Positions 53,764-60,742 of a DNA stretch of 64,000 bases are shown here, in pieces (positions within the stretch are counted from its first letter, which is position 1; every line of letters begins with the position of its first letter). Origin of the DNA: Flavobacteriales bacterium (lineage in GTDB: Bacteria; Bacteroidota; Bacteroidia; Flavobacteriales_F; PHOS-HE28). Location of the stretch: contig JADJQW010000002.1 in the NCBI GenBank assembly GCA_016712535.1, positions 372,001 to 436,000 on the forward strand. Direction: 5' to 3'. The notes under the pieces were generated by a model. The model had not been told where the DNA came from, did no database searches, and saw only the letters and a program-made list of their open reading frames with translations. The position numbers were made by a program, and so were the translations under genes.

Positions 53764-54216
53764 TCAGCGGCCGCGCGAGGTGCTGTAGTTGATCTTCAGG
53801 GCGTTGCTCTTGCGCAGCTCCTGCTTCACATCGGTCACGAACTTCATGTAGGTGTCCTTGTCCACCTTCAGTGAGCGGGTGATCTTGCCGCGCAGAACTT
53901 CATCGCGCCGCTCGTTTCCCGCCACCACGAAGGCGTCGATCTCACTGAGGGTCGCGAAGTCGTCGTTGAGCTGCAACAGGGGCTCGGTGCCGCGTGCCTT
54001 GTCCGCGGGGGGGCCGATGTAGAGGTAATCGACCAAGGCCTTGTCCTCGAGCTTGGCCACTTCGTTGGCTTCGGGCAGCACCACTTTCACCTTCAGGTCC
54101 ACTTCGCGCATCACGGTGGTGACCATGAAGAAGAAGAGGAGCATGAAGATGATGTCGGGCAATGAGGCCGTGCTGATGGCCGGTGTGGATCCTTTCTTTT
54201 CCTTGAAGCGCGACAT
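53764..54216 (-). CDS. ExbD/TolR-family biopolymer transport protein (second copy)
   Basis: The 150-residue protein has the ExbD layout: a short cytoplasmic N-terminus, one membrane helix with the functional Asp (ASLPDIIFMLLFFFMVTTVM), and a periplasmic alpha/beta domain. It transmits proton-motive force from ExbB to TonB. It is the last gene of a four-gene unit (exbB, a four-helix membrane protein, exbD1, exbD2) and begins five bases after exbD1 ends. Confidence 0.9.
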   Translation of the reverse strand: MSRFKEKKGSTPAISTASLPDIIFMLLFFFMVTTVMREVDLKVKVVLPEANEVAKLEDKALVDYLYIGPPADKARGTEPLLQLNDDFATLSEIDAFVVAGNERRDEVLRGKITRSLKVDKDTYMKFVTDVKQELRKSNALKINYSTSRGR

Positions 54217-54221
54217 GGCGA

Positions 54222-54578
54222 TCAGTTCTTCTTGGTGAGGTCAACCGGCTCGGCTTCGGAGATGCGCTGCGGGTAAACCAGCCGGATGGACTTGATCCGA
54301 TCCTGGTCCTCATCAACCTTCTCATCGAGCTCTGTGAACTTGCGACCGAACTTCTCCTTGCTCAGCTCGTCGCGCAGTTCGCGGATCCCTGATTCCAGTT
54401 CGTTCTGGACCTGCACGTACATGTTGTAGCTGGTCTTGGAGCCGGTCTGCAGCGAAATGAGCGCGTCGTTGGGCAGCTCGCTGTATTCGCCCAGCAGCTC
54501 AATGGCCTTGAGCTTGCCTTCCCATTTCTTCACGCCCTCCTCGAAGCGGGCCTTCGAGGTATCGGTTGCGGCGGCCAT
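54222..54578 (-). pseudogene. C-terminal part of the frameshifted exbD1
   Basis: This frame carries the periplasmic part of an ExbD that is cut off from its membrane half. It reads LPNDALISLQTGSKTSYNMYVQVQNELESGIRELRDELSKEKFGRKF, a standard ExbD periplasmic pattern (spaced here across motifs: ISLQ, TSYNMYVQVQNEL, LRDELSKEKFG). Upstream of the nominal ATG at 54578 the frame stays open to SAGSSSNLNKGW before a TGA. The two halves add up to 730 bases, one more than a multiple of three, consistent with a single extra base around 54605-54620. Confidence 0.75.
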
Positions 54579-54951
54579 CCAGCCCTTGTTCAGATTGGAG
54601 CTGCTCCCTGCAGAATGCCGCGCTCACCTTGGTCTTGGCGGGCAGATTATCCAGGTTGGCCGGGTTGGTCATGAATTCCTTGGCCCCGGCGCGCAGTTCC
54701 TTGATGTCCATCGGCTCGCCCTCGACCAGGAGCTGGTCGGCGTCGTTCACGAGCACCTCGTAAACGTTGCGCTTGTTGATGACATCCGGATCCGGAGGGG
54801 TTTCCACCATTGGCGGCAGCAGGCGCAGTATGCCCACATCGGTATCCATGGTGGTGGTCACCAGGAAGAAGATCAGCAGCAGGAAGGCGATGTCGGCCAT
54901 GGAGCCGGCATTGATCTCGCCCGGGCCTGACTTGGCGCGTTTCTTCAGCAT
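54499..54951 (-). pseudogene. exbD: N-terminal part of the frameshifted exbD1
   Basis: This frame starts with the ExbD membrane segment (GSMADIAFLLLIFFLVTTTMDTDVG, with the essential Asp) and continues normally through RNVYEVLVNDADQLLVEGEP and LPAKTKVSAAF. From there the residues (CREQLQSEQGLDGRRNRY...) are no longer ExbD-like, and the frame ends at 54499. The true continuation is in the next frame. Either a real mutation, a programmed shift or a sequencing error fits. Confidence 0.8.
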
Positions 54952-54958
54952 GGCGTGT

Positions 54959-55351
54959 TCACTTGAGCAGGCGAGTCACTTCACCGTAAACGATGGCGCC
55001 GATGGCGCCGATGAGGGCCAGGTACATGGTGATCAGACCTGCGCCGATCCACTTGGATGCGCCTTCGGTGATGTTGTACTTCGCGGCGTCAGAGCCATCG
55101 GAGATGAGGTAGGCGACCAGCAGGAGCGCAACGAATGCGCCGATGCCGATCAGCGACTTGCGCGTGAGGCCGGTGACGGAGAAGCCAATCGCAGCAAGCG
55201 TTGCAGCGCACATCGCGATGTAAGAGATCCATAGGCCGCCGTCGATGCCGAGGTCGCTGCCAGCGAAGATCATGATGGTGAAGAGCACGCCGAGCCCAAT
55301 GAGCGCCCATTGCGCGATGCGGCCGATGCTGTTCGTTGGGGAGTGTTTCAT
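54959..55351 (-). CDS. four-helix membrane protein of the exb operon
   Basis: The 130-residue protein has four membrane helices (ALIGLGVLFTIMIFAG; LWISYIAMCAATLAAIGF; SLIGIGAFVALLLVAYLI; AGLITMYLALIGAIGAIVYG). It lies two bases after exbB and seven before exbD1. Proteins like this recur inside ExbB-ExbD operons of Bacteroidota; they may be accessory parts of the ion channel. Function unknown. Confidence 0.8.
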   Translation of the reverse strand: MKHSPTNSIGRIAQWALIGLGVLFTIMIFAGSDLGIDGGLWISYIAMCAATLAAIGFSVTGLTRKSLIGIGAFVALLLVAYLISDGSDAAKYNITEGASKWIGAGLITMYLALIGAIGAIVYGEVTRLLK

Positions 55352-55353
55352 GA

Positions 55354-56118
55354 TCAGTGCTTGCTCATGTTGTGCTTCACCAGCATGTCAACCAGGCTGA
55401 TGGAAGCCTCTTCCATCTGGCCGCTGATGCTGTCGATCTTGCTCTGCAGGTAGTTGTAGAAGATCTGCAGGATGATGGCGACGATGAGGCCGAACACCGT
55501 GGTGAGCAGCGCCACCTTGATGCCGCCCGCCACGATGGCCGGGCTGATGTTGTTGGCGATCGCGATCTGGTCGAACGCGAAGATCATCCCGACCACGGTT
55601 CCCAGGAATCCGAGCATGGGCGCCAATGCGATGAAGAGCGCGATCCAGGGCAGGCCGCGCTCGAGGCGGCCCACTTCCACGCCACCGTAAGCCACAATGC
55701 TCTTCTCGGCGATGTCCACGCCCTCGTGCGCGCGGTCGAGGCCTTGGTAGAAGATGCCGGCCACGGGCCCGCGGGTGTTGCGGCAGACTTCCTGGGCCGC
55801 ATCGATGCCGCCGCTCTTGAGGGCTTCTTCCACGGACCCGAGGAGCTTGTCGGTGTTGGTGCTGGCCATGTTCAGGTAGATGATGCGCTCGATCACCATG
55901 GCCAAGCCAAGGATCAAGCACACGAGCACCGGCGCCATCCAGATGGGATCGCCCTCGATGAAGCGCTGCTTGAACATTTGGTGGCCACCAGCGGAACCGG
56001 CATCGGCGGCAACTTCAGTGGAAGCCGCGGCGGGGGCGTCCTGAGCCATGACCGGGGTGGTGAGCAGGCTGAGGCCGACGAAGGCCGCCATGCAGAGGGA
56101 CAAGAACTTGCGTACCAT
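55354..56118 (-). CDS. exbB: ExbB/TolQ/MotA-family proton channel protein
   Basis: The ~254-residue protein has a signal peptide-like first segment (KFLSLCMAAFVGLSLLTTPVMAQ), a second membrane helix with IWMAPVLVCLILGLAMVIERII, a cytoplasmic domain and a helix pair with the conserved LGFLGTVVGMIFAFDQIA and GGIKVALLTTVFGLIVAI. It forms the pentameric stator channel around ExbD. The start at 56116-56118 gives a recognisable signal peptide; an upstream in-frame extension is not family-like. Confidence 0.9.
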   Translation of the reverse strand: MVRKFLSLCMAAFVGLSLLTTPVMAQDAPAAASTEVAADAGSAGGHQMFKQRFIEGDPIWMAPVLVCLILGLAMVIERIIYLNMASTNTDKLLGSVEEALKSGGIDAAQEVCRNTRGPVAGIFYQGLDRAHEGVDIAEKSIVAYGGVEVGRLERGLPWIALFIALAPMLGFLGTVVGMIFAFDQIAIANNISPAIVAGGIKVALLTTVFGLIVAIILQIFYNYLQSKIDSISGQMEEASISLVDMLVKHNMSKH

Positions 56119-56278
56119 GTGTGAAGGGTTGCGTGTGGGGGTTGTTGTCGGTTGGTTCCGTTGAGAGCGGGTCAAAGATGGGGGTTGGATCGAAGCGGCG
56201 AACCGGTTGAGGGGTTGGGCCAGCGCACGAATCCTGGATTGTTGGATGAAGCTTGGGCGCCCGGTACAAAGAAGGATC

Positions 56279-56579
56279 GGCCTCCCACCGGTCGGCCTTT
56301 CCCGTTGGGGAGGGCTTCATTGCAAAGCGTCGGCCCTTCGGGCCTCTGGCTCATTAGCATCGTCAGCTCGCTTTCAGGCAATGAGCGGGATTGGCCTCCC
56401 TCCGGTCGGCCTTTCCCGTTGGGGAGGGCTTCATTGCAAAGCGTCGGCCCTTCGGGCCTCTGGCTCATTTGCATCGTCAGCTCGCTTTCAGGCAATGAGC
56501 GGGATTGGCCTCCCTCCGGTCGGCCTTTCCCGTTGGGGAGGGCTTCATTGCAAAGCGTCGGCCCTTCGGGCCTCTGGCT
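56279..56579. repeat. 114-bp tandem repeat, two full copies and one partial
   Basis: Copies at 56279-56392, 56393-56506 and 56507-56579 (first 73 bases) are almost identical; the few differences are single bases such as CCCACCGG/CCCTCCGG and ATTAGC/ATTTGC. Each copy contains GGCCCTTCGGGCC, a small hairpin, and GGTCGGCC-type arms. It fills much of the 542-base gap between exbB and tRNA-Ser. A frame on each strand stays open through it only because 114 is a multiple of three; no real gene is supported. Confidence 0.92.
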
Positions 56580-56660
56580 GCATGCGCTGTCCGCTCGTCC
56601 GAGCACGCTCGGCTCGCTGCCATCGCATTCAGCCGCGCGGCTCCGCCGCTCGCTTTGCAA

Positions 56661-56750
56661 TGGCGGAGAGAGAGGGATTCGAACCCCCGTTACCCTTTCA
56701 GGTAAACGCACTTTCCAGGCGCGCGCCTTCAACCACTCGGCCATCTCTCC
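56661..56750 (-). tRNA. tRNA-Ser (GGA)
   Basis: A 90-base class II tRNA with CCA encoded: acceptor GGAGAGA/TCTCTCC, anticodon loop CTGGAAA giving anticodon GGA, a long variable arm (ACCTGAAAGGGT region) and T loop TTCGAAT. All stems pair. The tandem repeat lies just downstream of its 3' end. Confidence 0.95.
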
Positions 56751-56874
56751 AGTTGTATCCCGGAAGGCGGTTCCACGGCCTTCCGAAGGGCGGCCAAGGT
56801 AACAATTGGCCCTACGCGCCAAAGGCTTTACAAGCAGCGGCTGGGGCGAGGCAGCGAGTGGAAGTCCGGTCACG

Positions 56875-57903
56875 TTACCCCAACGTCAATTCACCCGCGA
56901 TCGGTGCTGCCATTCGTTGGGCGAATGCACCCGCAGGCGGATCCGCGGCGAGCAGGAACATTGTCTTGGCTAGTGCGGCTTCGACGGTCATGTCGGCGCA
57001 TGGTATCACGCCCAGGTCAACGAACGCACGGCTGGTCACATATCGGCCTTGGTCCACGCGGCCGCCCACGCATTGGGTCGCGTTGAGCAGGTGGACGCCC
57101 CGCTCACGTGCACCGCGCAGGGCTCCGATGAAACCCGGATCGGTAGGGCCATTGCCGCTTCCGAAGGTGGTGAGCAGTACCGCACGCAGGCCGGGGGTGG
57201 CCAAGGCATGCGCCACCCATTCCGCGGAGATTCCCGGGAACAAACGGATCACCCCCACGCGGGAATCGACCCGCTCATGCACCGTGAGCGGCCCGCTTCG
57301 GTGCGGCAGGATCGCGGAGCGGTCATAGCGCAGGTGAACACCGGCCTCGGCCAGGGCTGGCCAATTCGGTGATCGGAAGGCCTCGAAGCGCTCGGCATGC
57401 ACCTTCACCGTGCGGTTGCCGCGCATCAAGCGGTACTCGAAGTACACGGCTACTTCGGGCACCATCGAGCGGCCTTGTTCATCCTTGGCGGCCGCCACCT
57501 CGATGGCGGTGATCAGGTTCTCCTTGGCATCGGTGCGGATGGTGCCGATGGGCAATTGCGATCCGGTTAGGATCACGGGCTTCGTGAGACCCTCCAGCAG
57601 GAAGCTCAGCGCGCTTGCCGTGTACGCCATGGTATCGCTGCCATGCAGCACCACGAAACCATCGAATTCGTGGTAGCGATCGCCGATGATCCGCGCGATG
57701 CGAACCCAGTCCGCCGGCCGCATGTCGCTGCTGTCGATGGGCTGCTCGAAGGCCGTTGCGCCCAACCGGACACCCACCCGCTCCAATTCGGGCACCTGCT
57801 CCTCCAGGTGCGCGAGGTCCATGGGGCGCAGCGCCCCGGTGCGCGGATCGGCGAGCATGCCGATGGTGCCGCCGGTGTAGATCAGGAGGACGGAAGCGCT
57901 CAT
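56875..57903 (-). CDS. ansA: L-asparaginase type I
   Basis: The 342-residue cytoplasmic enzyme has both threonine motifs: IYTGGTIGM and VVLHGSDTMAYTA. KENLITAIEVAAA and FGSGNGPTD also match the family. It hydrolyses Asn to Asp and ammonia. The start at 57901-57903 overlaps the TatD gene's stop by four bases, so the pair is co-translated. The frame extends upstream into tatD sequence, which is not part of this protein. Confidence 0.93.
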   Translation of the reverse strand: MSASVLLIYTGGTIGMLADPRTGALRPMDLAHLEEQVPELERVGVRLGATAFEQPIDSSDMRPADWVRIARIIGDRYHEFDGFVVLHGSDTMAYTASALSFLLEGLTKPVILTGSQLPIGTIRTDAKENLITAIEVAAAKDEQGRSMVPEVAVYFEYRLMRGNRTVKVHAERFEAFRSPNWPALAEAGVHLRYDRSAILPHRSGPLTVHERVDSRVGVIRLFPGISAEWVAHALATPGLRAVLLTTFGSGNGPTDPGFIGALRGARERGVHLLNATQCVGGRVDQGRYVTSRAFVDLGVIPCADMTVEAALAKTMFLLAADPPAGAFAQRMAAPIAGELTLG

Positions 57904-58670
57904 CGCCGGAAAAGTAGCTCGGCGTTCCGCGTGGTGATCGCGGCGATCTCTTCCACCGGAAGGCCCGTGGCCTCCGCGAGCTTGGCGGCGATGTGCGTGA
58001 GGTAGCTGGGCTCGTTTCGCTTGCCACGGTAGGGCACGGGCGCGAGGTAGGGCGCATCGGTCTCCAGCACGCAGTGCGCAGCGCCCACCTCGCGCAGGGT
58101 CTCGAACAAGCCGCCCTTCGGGTAGGTGACCACGCCTCCGATGCCGAGGCAGAAGCCTTTCAATGCGATCACGCGCCGCGCTTCTTCCGCGCTTCCGGTG
58201 AAGCAATGGAACACGCCGGTGAGCGAATCGCCATTCTCCTCTTCCACGATGGCGATCACCTCGTTGAAGCTCTCGCGGCAATGGATGGCGATCGGCAAGT
58301 GCAGCTCCTTCGCCCAGCGTACCTGTTGGCGGAACACCTCCTGCTGCTGCGCGAGGAAGGTCTTGTCCCAGTACAGGTCGATGCCGATCTCGCCCACGGC
58401 GCAATAGCGGCCGGTGCGCAGCAAGCGCTCCACCTCTTCCATCGTGGCGGCATTGTCCTCACCCACATGGCACGGGTGCAGGCCCATCATGGCGAAACAG
58501 CGATCGGGGTGCGCGGCCACGAGCGCATCCATGCCGGCGATGCTCTCGTGATCCACGTTCGGCAGGAAGAGCTTCGAGACACCGGCCTCGGCCGCGCGCA
58601 GGAGCATGGCCTCTCGGTCCGCATCGAACTTGGTGCTGTAGAGATGGGCGTGGGTGTCGGTCAGTTGCAC
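57900..58670 (-). CDS. TatD-family metal-dependent hydrolase
   Basis: This 256-residue TIM-barrel hydrolase has DTHAHLY, GEIGIDLYWDK, PIAIHCRES, GVFHCFTGSAEEA and LETDAPYLAPVPYRGKRNEP, which hold all TatD metal ligands. Members act as DNases or D-aminoacyl-type hydrolases. The start is a GTG at 58668-58670 (VQLTDTHAH). The sequence upstream in frame is a palindromic repeat, not protein. Confidence 0.92.
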   Translation of the reverse strand: MQLTDTHAHLYSTKFDADREAMLLRAAEAGVSKLFLPNVDHESIAGMDALVAAHPDRCFAMMGLHPCHVGEDNAATMEEVERLLRTGRYCAVGEIGIDLYWDKTFLAQQQEVFRQQVRWAKELHLPIAIHCRESFNEVIAIVEEENGDSLTGVFHCFTGSAEEARRVIALKGFCLGIGGVVTYPKGGLFETLREVGAAHCVLETDAPYLAPVPYRGKRNEPSYLTHIAAKLAEATGLPVEEIAAITTRNAELLFRR

Positions 58671-58692
58671 CGGAAGGTTGGGGGTTGCAGGG

Positions 58693-58720
58693 TTGTCCCG
58701 GGTCAAGCCCGGGATGACAA
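58693..58720. repeat. extragenic palindrome with CCCGGG arms
   Basis: TTGTC, CCCGGG, loop TCAAG, CCCGGG, then GACAA form a near-perfect hairpin. Its sequence is like a dispersed element seen in many bacterial genomes. It lies between the divergent tatD and GT9 genes. Confidence 0.6.
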
Positions 58721-58724
58721 GGCA

Positions 58725-58786
58725 GGTTGAGGGTTGAATGCCTTGGCTGATGAATGCAGCGCAAAGGTCGCCGCCAACCCTCAACC
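58725..58786. repeat. 12-bp inverted repeat
   Basis: GGTTGAGGGTTG (58725-58736) and CAACCCTCAACC (58775-58786) are exact inverted copies separated by 38 bases, in the same divergent gap as the CCCGGG palindrome. Confidence 0.75.
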
Positions 58787-58809
58787 GGCGCTAACGCACC
58801 TTTGCCTGC

Positions 58810-59787
58810 GTGAAACTCCTGATCCTCCGCTTCTCCTCCATCGGCGATATCGTGCTCACCAGCCCGGTGCTGCGCTGCGCCAAAGAGCAGCTGAAGGATG
58901 CGGAGATCCACGTCTCCACCAAGAGCGCCTTCGCGGATCTGGTGCGCTTCAATCCGCATGTGAGCAGGGTGCATGAGCTCGGCGACGACCTGGGCGAGTT
59001 GACCTCACGGTTGAAGGCTGAGCGCTTCGATGCCGTGATCGACCTGCACCATAACCTGCGCACGGCCCGGATCAAGCGCGCGCTCGGCGTGCCCGCGCAC
59101 AGCTTCCCCAAGCTCAATATCGAGAAGTGGCTGCTGGTGAACCTGCGCATCGATCGCATGCCGAGGATCCATATCGTTGATCGATACCTGAGCGCCGTGG
59201 CGCATCTGGGCGTGAAGAATGACGGCAAGGGCCTGGAGCTCTTCATGCCCGCAGAGCGGGAGGTACCCATCGCATCGCTGCCACCGTCGCATCAATCCGG
59301 ATACACGGCGCTCGCGATCGGCGCGGCGCACGCCACCAAGCGGCTTCCTCCGCACAAGCTCATCGAGCTCGCTCGCCTGATCAAAGGCCCCGTCGTGCTT
59401 GTCGGTGGAAAGGAAGACCAGGCCGTGGCGCGAATGATCGGCGATGCGATCGGAGGGAGGGTGTTCGATGCTGCCGGGCGTTTCGATATCCTGGGCAGCG
59501 CCTCCCTGATCAAGCAGGCCGGGAGCGTGATCGCGCACGATAGCGGTGCCATGCACATCGCGTGCGCATTCAACAAGCCGGTGGTGAGCCTGTGGGGCAA
59601 TACGGTGCCGCAATTCGGCATGGGGCCTTACCAGCCGCAGCATCCGGAACGCGCCATGATCAGTGAGGTGCCTGGCCTGTCCTGTCGTCCGTGCAGCAAG
59701 ATCGGCCACGACCAATGCCCCAAGGGTCACTTCCATTGCATGGAGAAGCAAGACCTTCGGCGCATCGCTGAACTCGCCTCGGCATGA
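58810..59787 (+). CDS. glycosyltransferase family 9 (heptosyltransferase-like)
   Basis: The 325-residue protein starts at a GTG (58810-58812) with the family's LLILRFSSIGDIVLTSPVLR. The C-terminal nucleotide-sugar site contains VIAHDSGAMHIACAFNKPVVSLWG, and IGHDQCPKGHFHCM carries the conserved Cys/His cluster. It likely adds a sugar to the LPS core. It overlaps the next small gene by four bases. Confidence 0.9.
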   Translation: MKLLILRFSSIGDIVLTSPVLRCAKEQLKDAEIHVSTKSAFADLVRFNPHVSRVHELGDDLGELTSRLKAERFDAVIDLHHNLRTARIKRALGVPAHSFPKLNIEKWLLVNLRIDRMPRIHIVDRYLSAVAHLGVKNDGKGLELFMPAEREVPIASLPPSHQSGYTALAIGAAHATKRLPPHKLIELARLIKGPVVLVGGKEDQAVARMIGDAIGGRVFDAAGRFDILGSASLIKQAGSVIAHDSGAMHIACAFNKPVVSLWGNTVPQFGMGPYQPQHPERAMISEVPGLSCRPCSKIGHDQCPKGHFHCMEKQDLRRIAELASA

Positions 59788-60146
59788 GCTGGGACATCTT
59801 CATCCAGGATTTCCCGCGCGTTGCCTCCATCGAAGAGGTGCCGCCGGATTTCAAGCCGAATCCCATCGGCGATCGCGAGCAGCTAATCACCAGGGTCCGC
59901 GAGGCCATCCCCTTCATCGATCAAGTGGACGACGATTGGCTCTTCGCCAAGGGCGATGGCATCGATATCAGCATCCAGCTGCACATGGAGGATGCCACGC
60001 AAGTGCGCTACATGGTGGCGCATGTGCACGGCGGCGAACAGAGCGCGGCATGCATCGGCGCGCTGCTGCGGCACCTCGGCTTGCTCGGGCACGATACCGC
60101 GACGGGCGAGCTCTTCGATGGCCTCAGTTTGGACGAGGGGCTTTGA
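59784..60146 (+). CDS. small conserved protein of unknown function
   Basis: A 120-residue acidic protein starting MSWDIFIQDFPRVASIEEVP, translationally coupled to the GT9 gene (ATGA overlap). Its pattern (WDIFIQ and MVAHVHGGE) suggests a small alpha/beta fold, but no named family is recognised. It abuts the convergent thioesterase gene with no spacer. Confidence 0.6.
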   Translation: MSWDIFIQDFPRVASIEEVPPDFKPNPIGDREQLITRVREAIPFIDQVDDDWLFAKGDGIDISIQLHMEDATQVRYMVAHVHGGEQSAACIGALLRHLGLLGHDTATGELFDGLSLDEGL

Positions 60147-60662
60147 TCAGCTGAACAGCTTCTTCAGCTCCGTGGCCTCGTCGGGCTTCATCTTGTTGCT
60201 GAGGATGAGCCGCAATTGCCGGCGGCGCAAGGCGCCATCGTAGCGGCGGCGCTCTTCATCGTTGGTGGGCTCGGCCTCGGGCACTTGCACGGGCCTTCCC
60301 GCATGATCCACCGCCACGAAGGTGTAGATGGCGCTGTTGCACGGGATCTTCTCCCCGGTCACCTGGTCCTCCACGGAAACATCGCTCCACACCTCCATGC
60401 TGCTGCCGAAGGCACGGCTCACGTGGCTGCGGATGGTGACGAAATCGCCGAGCTTGATGGGCCGATCGAAGCCCACGTGGTTCACGGCCACGGTGACCAC
60501 GGTGCGCTTGCAGTGCCGGTGCGCGCTGATGGCGCAGCTGATGTCGAGCCATTGCAGCAGCCGCCCTCCGAAGAGGTTCCCGAGCGTATTGGTGTCGTTG
60601 GGCAGCACCACGTGCGTGGTCTCTGAGTAGCTGTCGCTGATGGGGCGTGATGCGCGGTTCAT
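60147..60662 (-). CDS. hot-dog acyl-CoA thioesterase
   Basis: The 171-residue protein has the hot-dog signature VLPNDTNTLGNLFGGRLLQWLDI and AISAHRH, followed by VNHVGFDRPIKLGDFVTI and SSMEVWSDVSVE. It is complete and typical of the YciA/BFIT-like family in Bacteroidota, ending in a QLRLILSNKMKP-ATELKKLF tail. Its first 24 residues recur, identical, at the start of the IspG fragment at 63344; in this gene they are native, since the family normally begins this way. Confidence 0.92.
   Translation of the reverse strand: MNRASRPISDSYSETTHVVLPNDTNTLGNLFGGRLLQWLDISCAISAHRHCKRTVVTVAVNHVGFDRPIKLGDFVTIRSHVSRAFGSSMEVWSDVSVEDQVTGEKIPCNSAIYTFVAVDHAGRPVQVPEAEPTNDEERRRYDGALRRRQLRLILSNKMKPDEATELKKLFS
60591..60662 (-). 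repeat. 72-bp copy shared with 63920-63991 (copy in thioesterase)
   Basis: This covers codons 1-24 of the thioesterase. The other copy differs at four bases, all synonymous: Leu CTG/CTC, Asp GAC/GAT and a Ser AGC/TCC pair. Matching begins exactly at the ATG and stops inside the LPNDT motif. Confidence 0.95.
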
Positions 60663-60742
60663 TCGGGCCTTCTGGATGCAAGCGGGGCCGAAGGTATTCG
60701 CGCGGGACGAGGTCGCTCAGGCTTGCTCATCCAACCGATCGC

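Noticed and set aside
56279..56579. CRISPR array
   Set aside because: Units are contiguous with no unique spacers, and no cas genes are present.
56172..56873. Open frames across the 114-bp repeat that look like a repetitive protein
   Set aside because: They exist only because the repeat length is a multiple of three; one frame also runs through the tRNA-Ser gene.
57904..58404. N-terminal extension of the asparaginase frame
   Set aside because: It lies in an out-of-frame reading of tatD; the asparaginase motif starts directly after the ATG at 57903.
58671..58784. Longer TatD protein starting at 58784
   Set aside because: The added residues are a translation of the palindromic repeat; the GTG at 58670 fits the family start.
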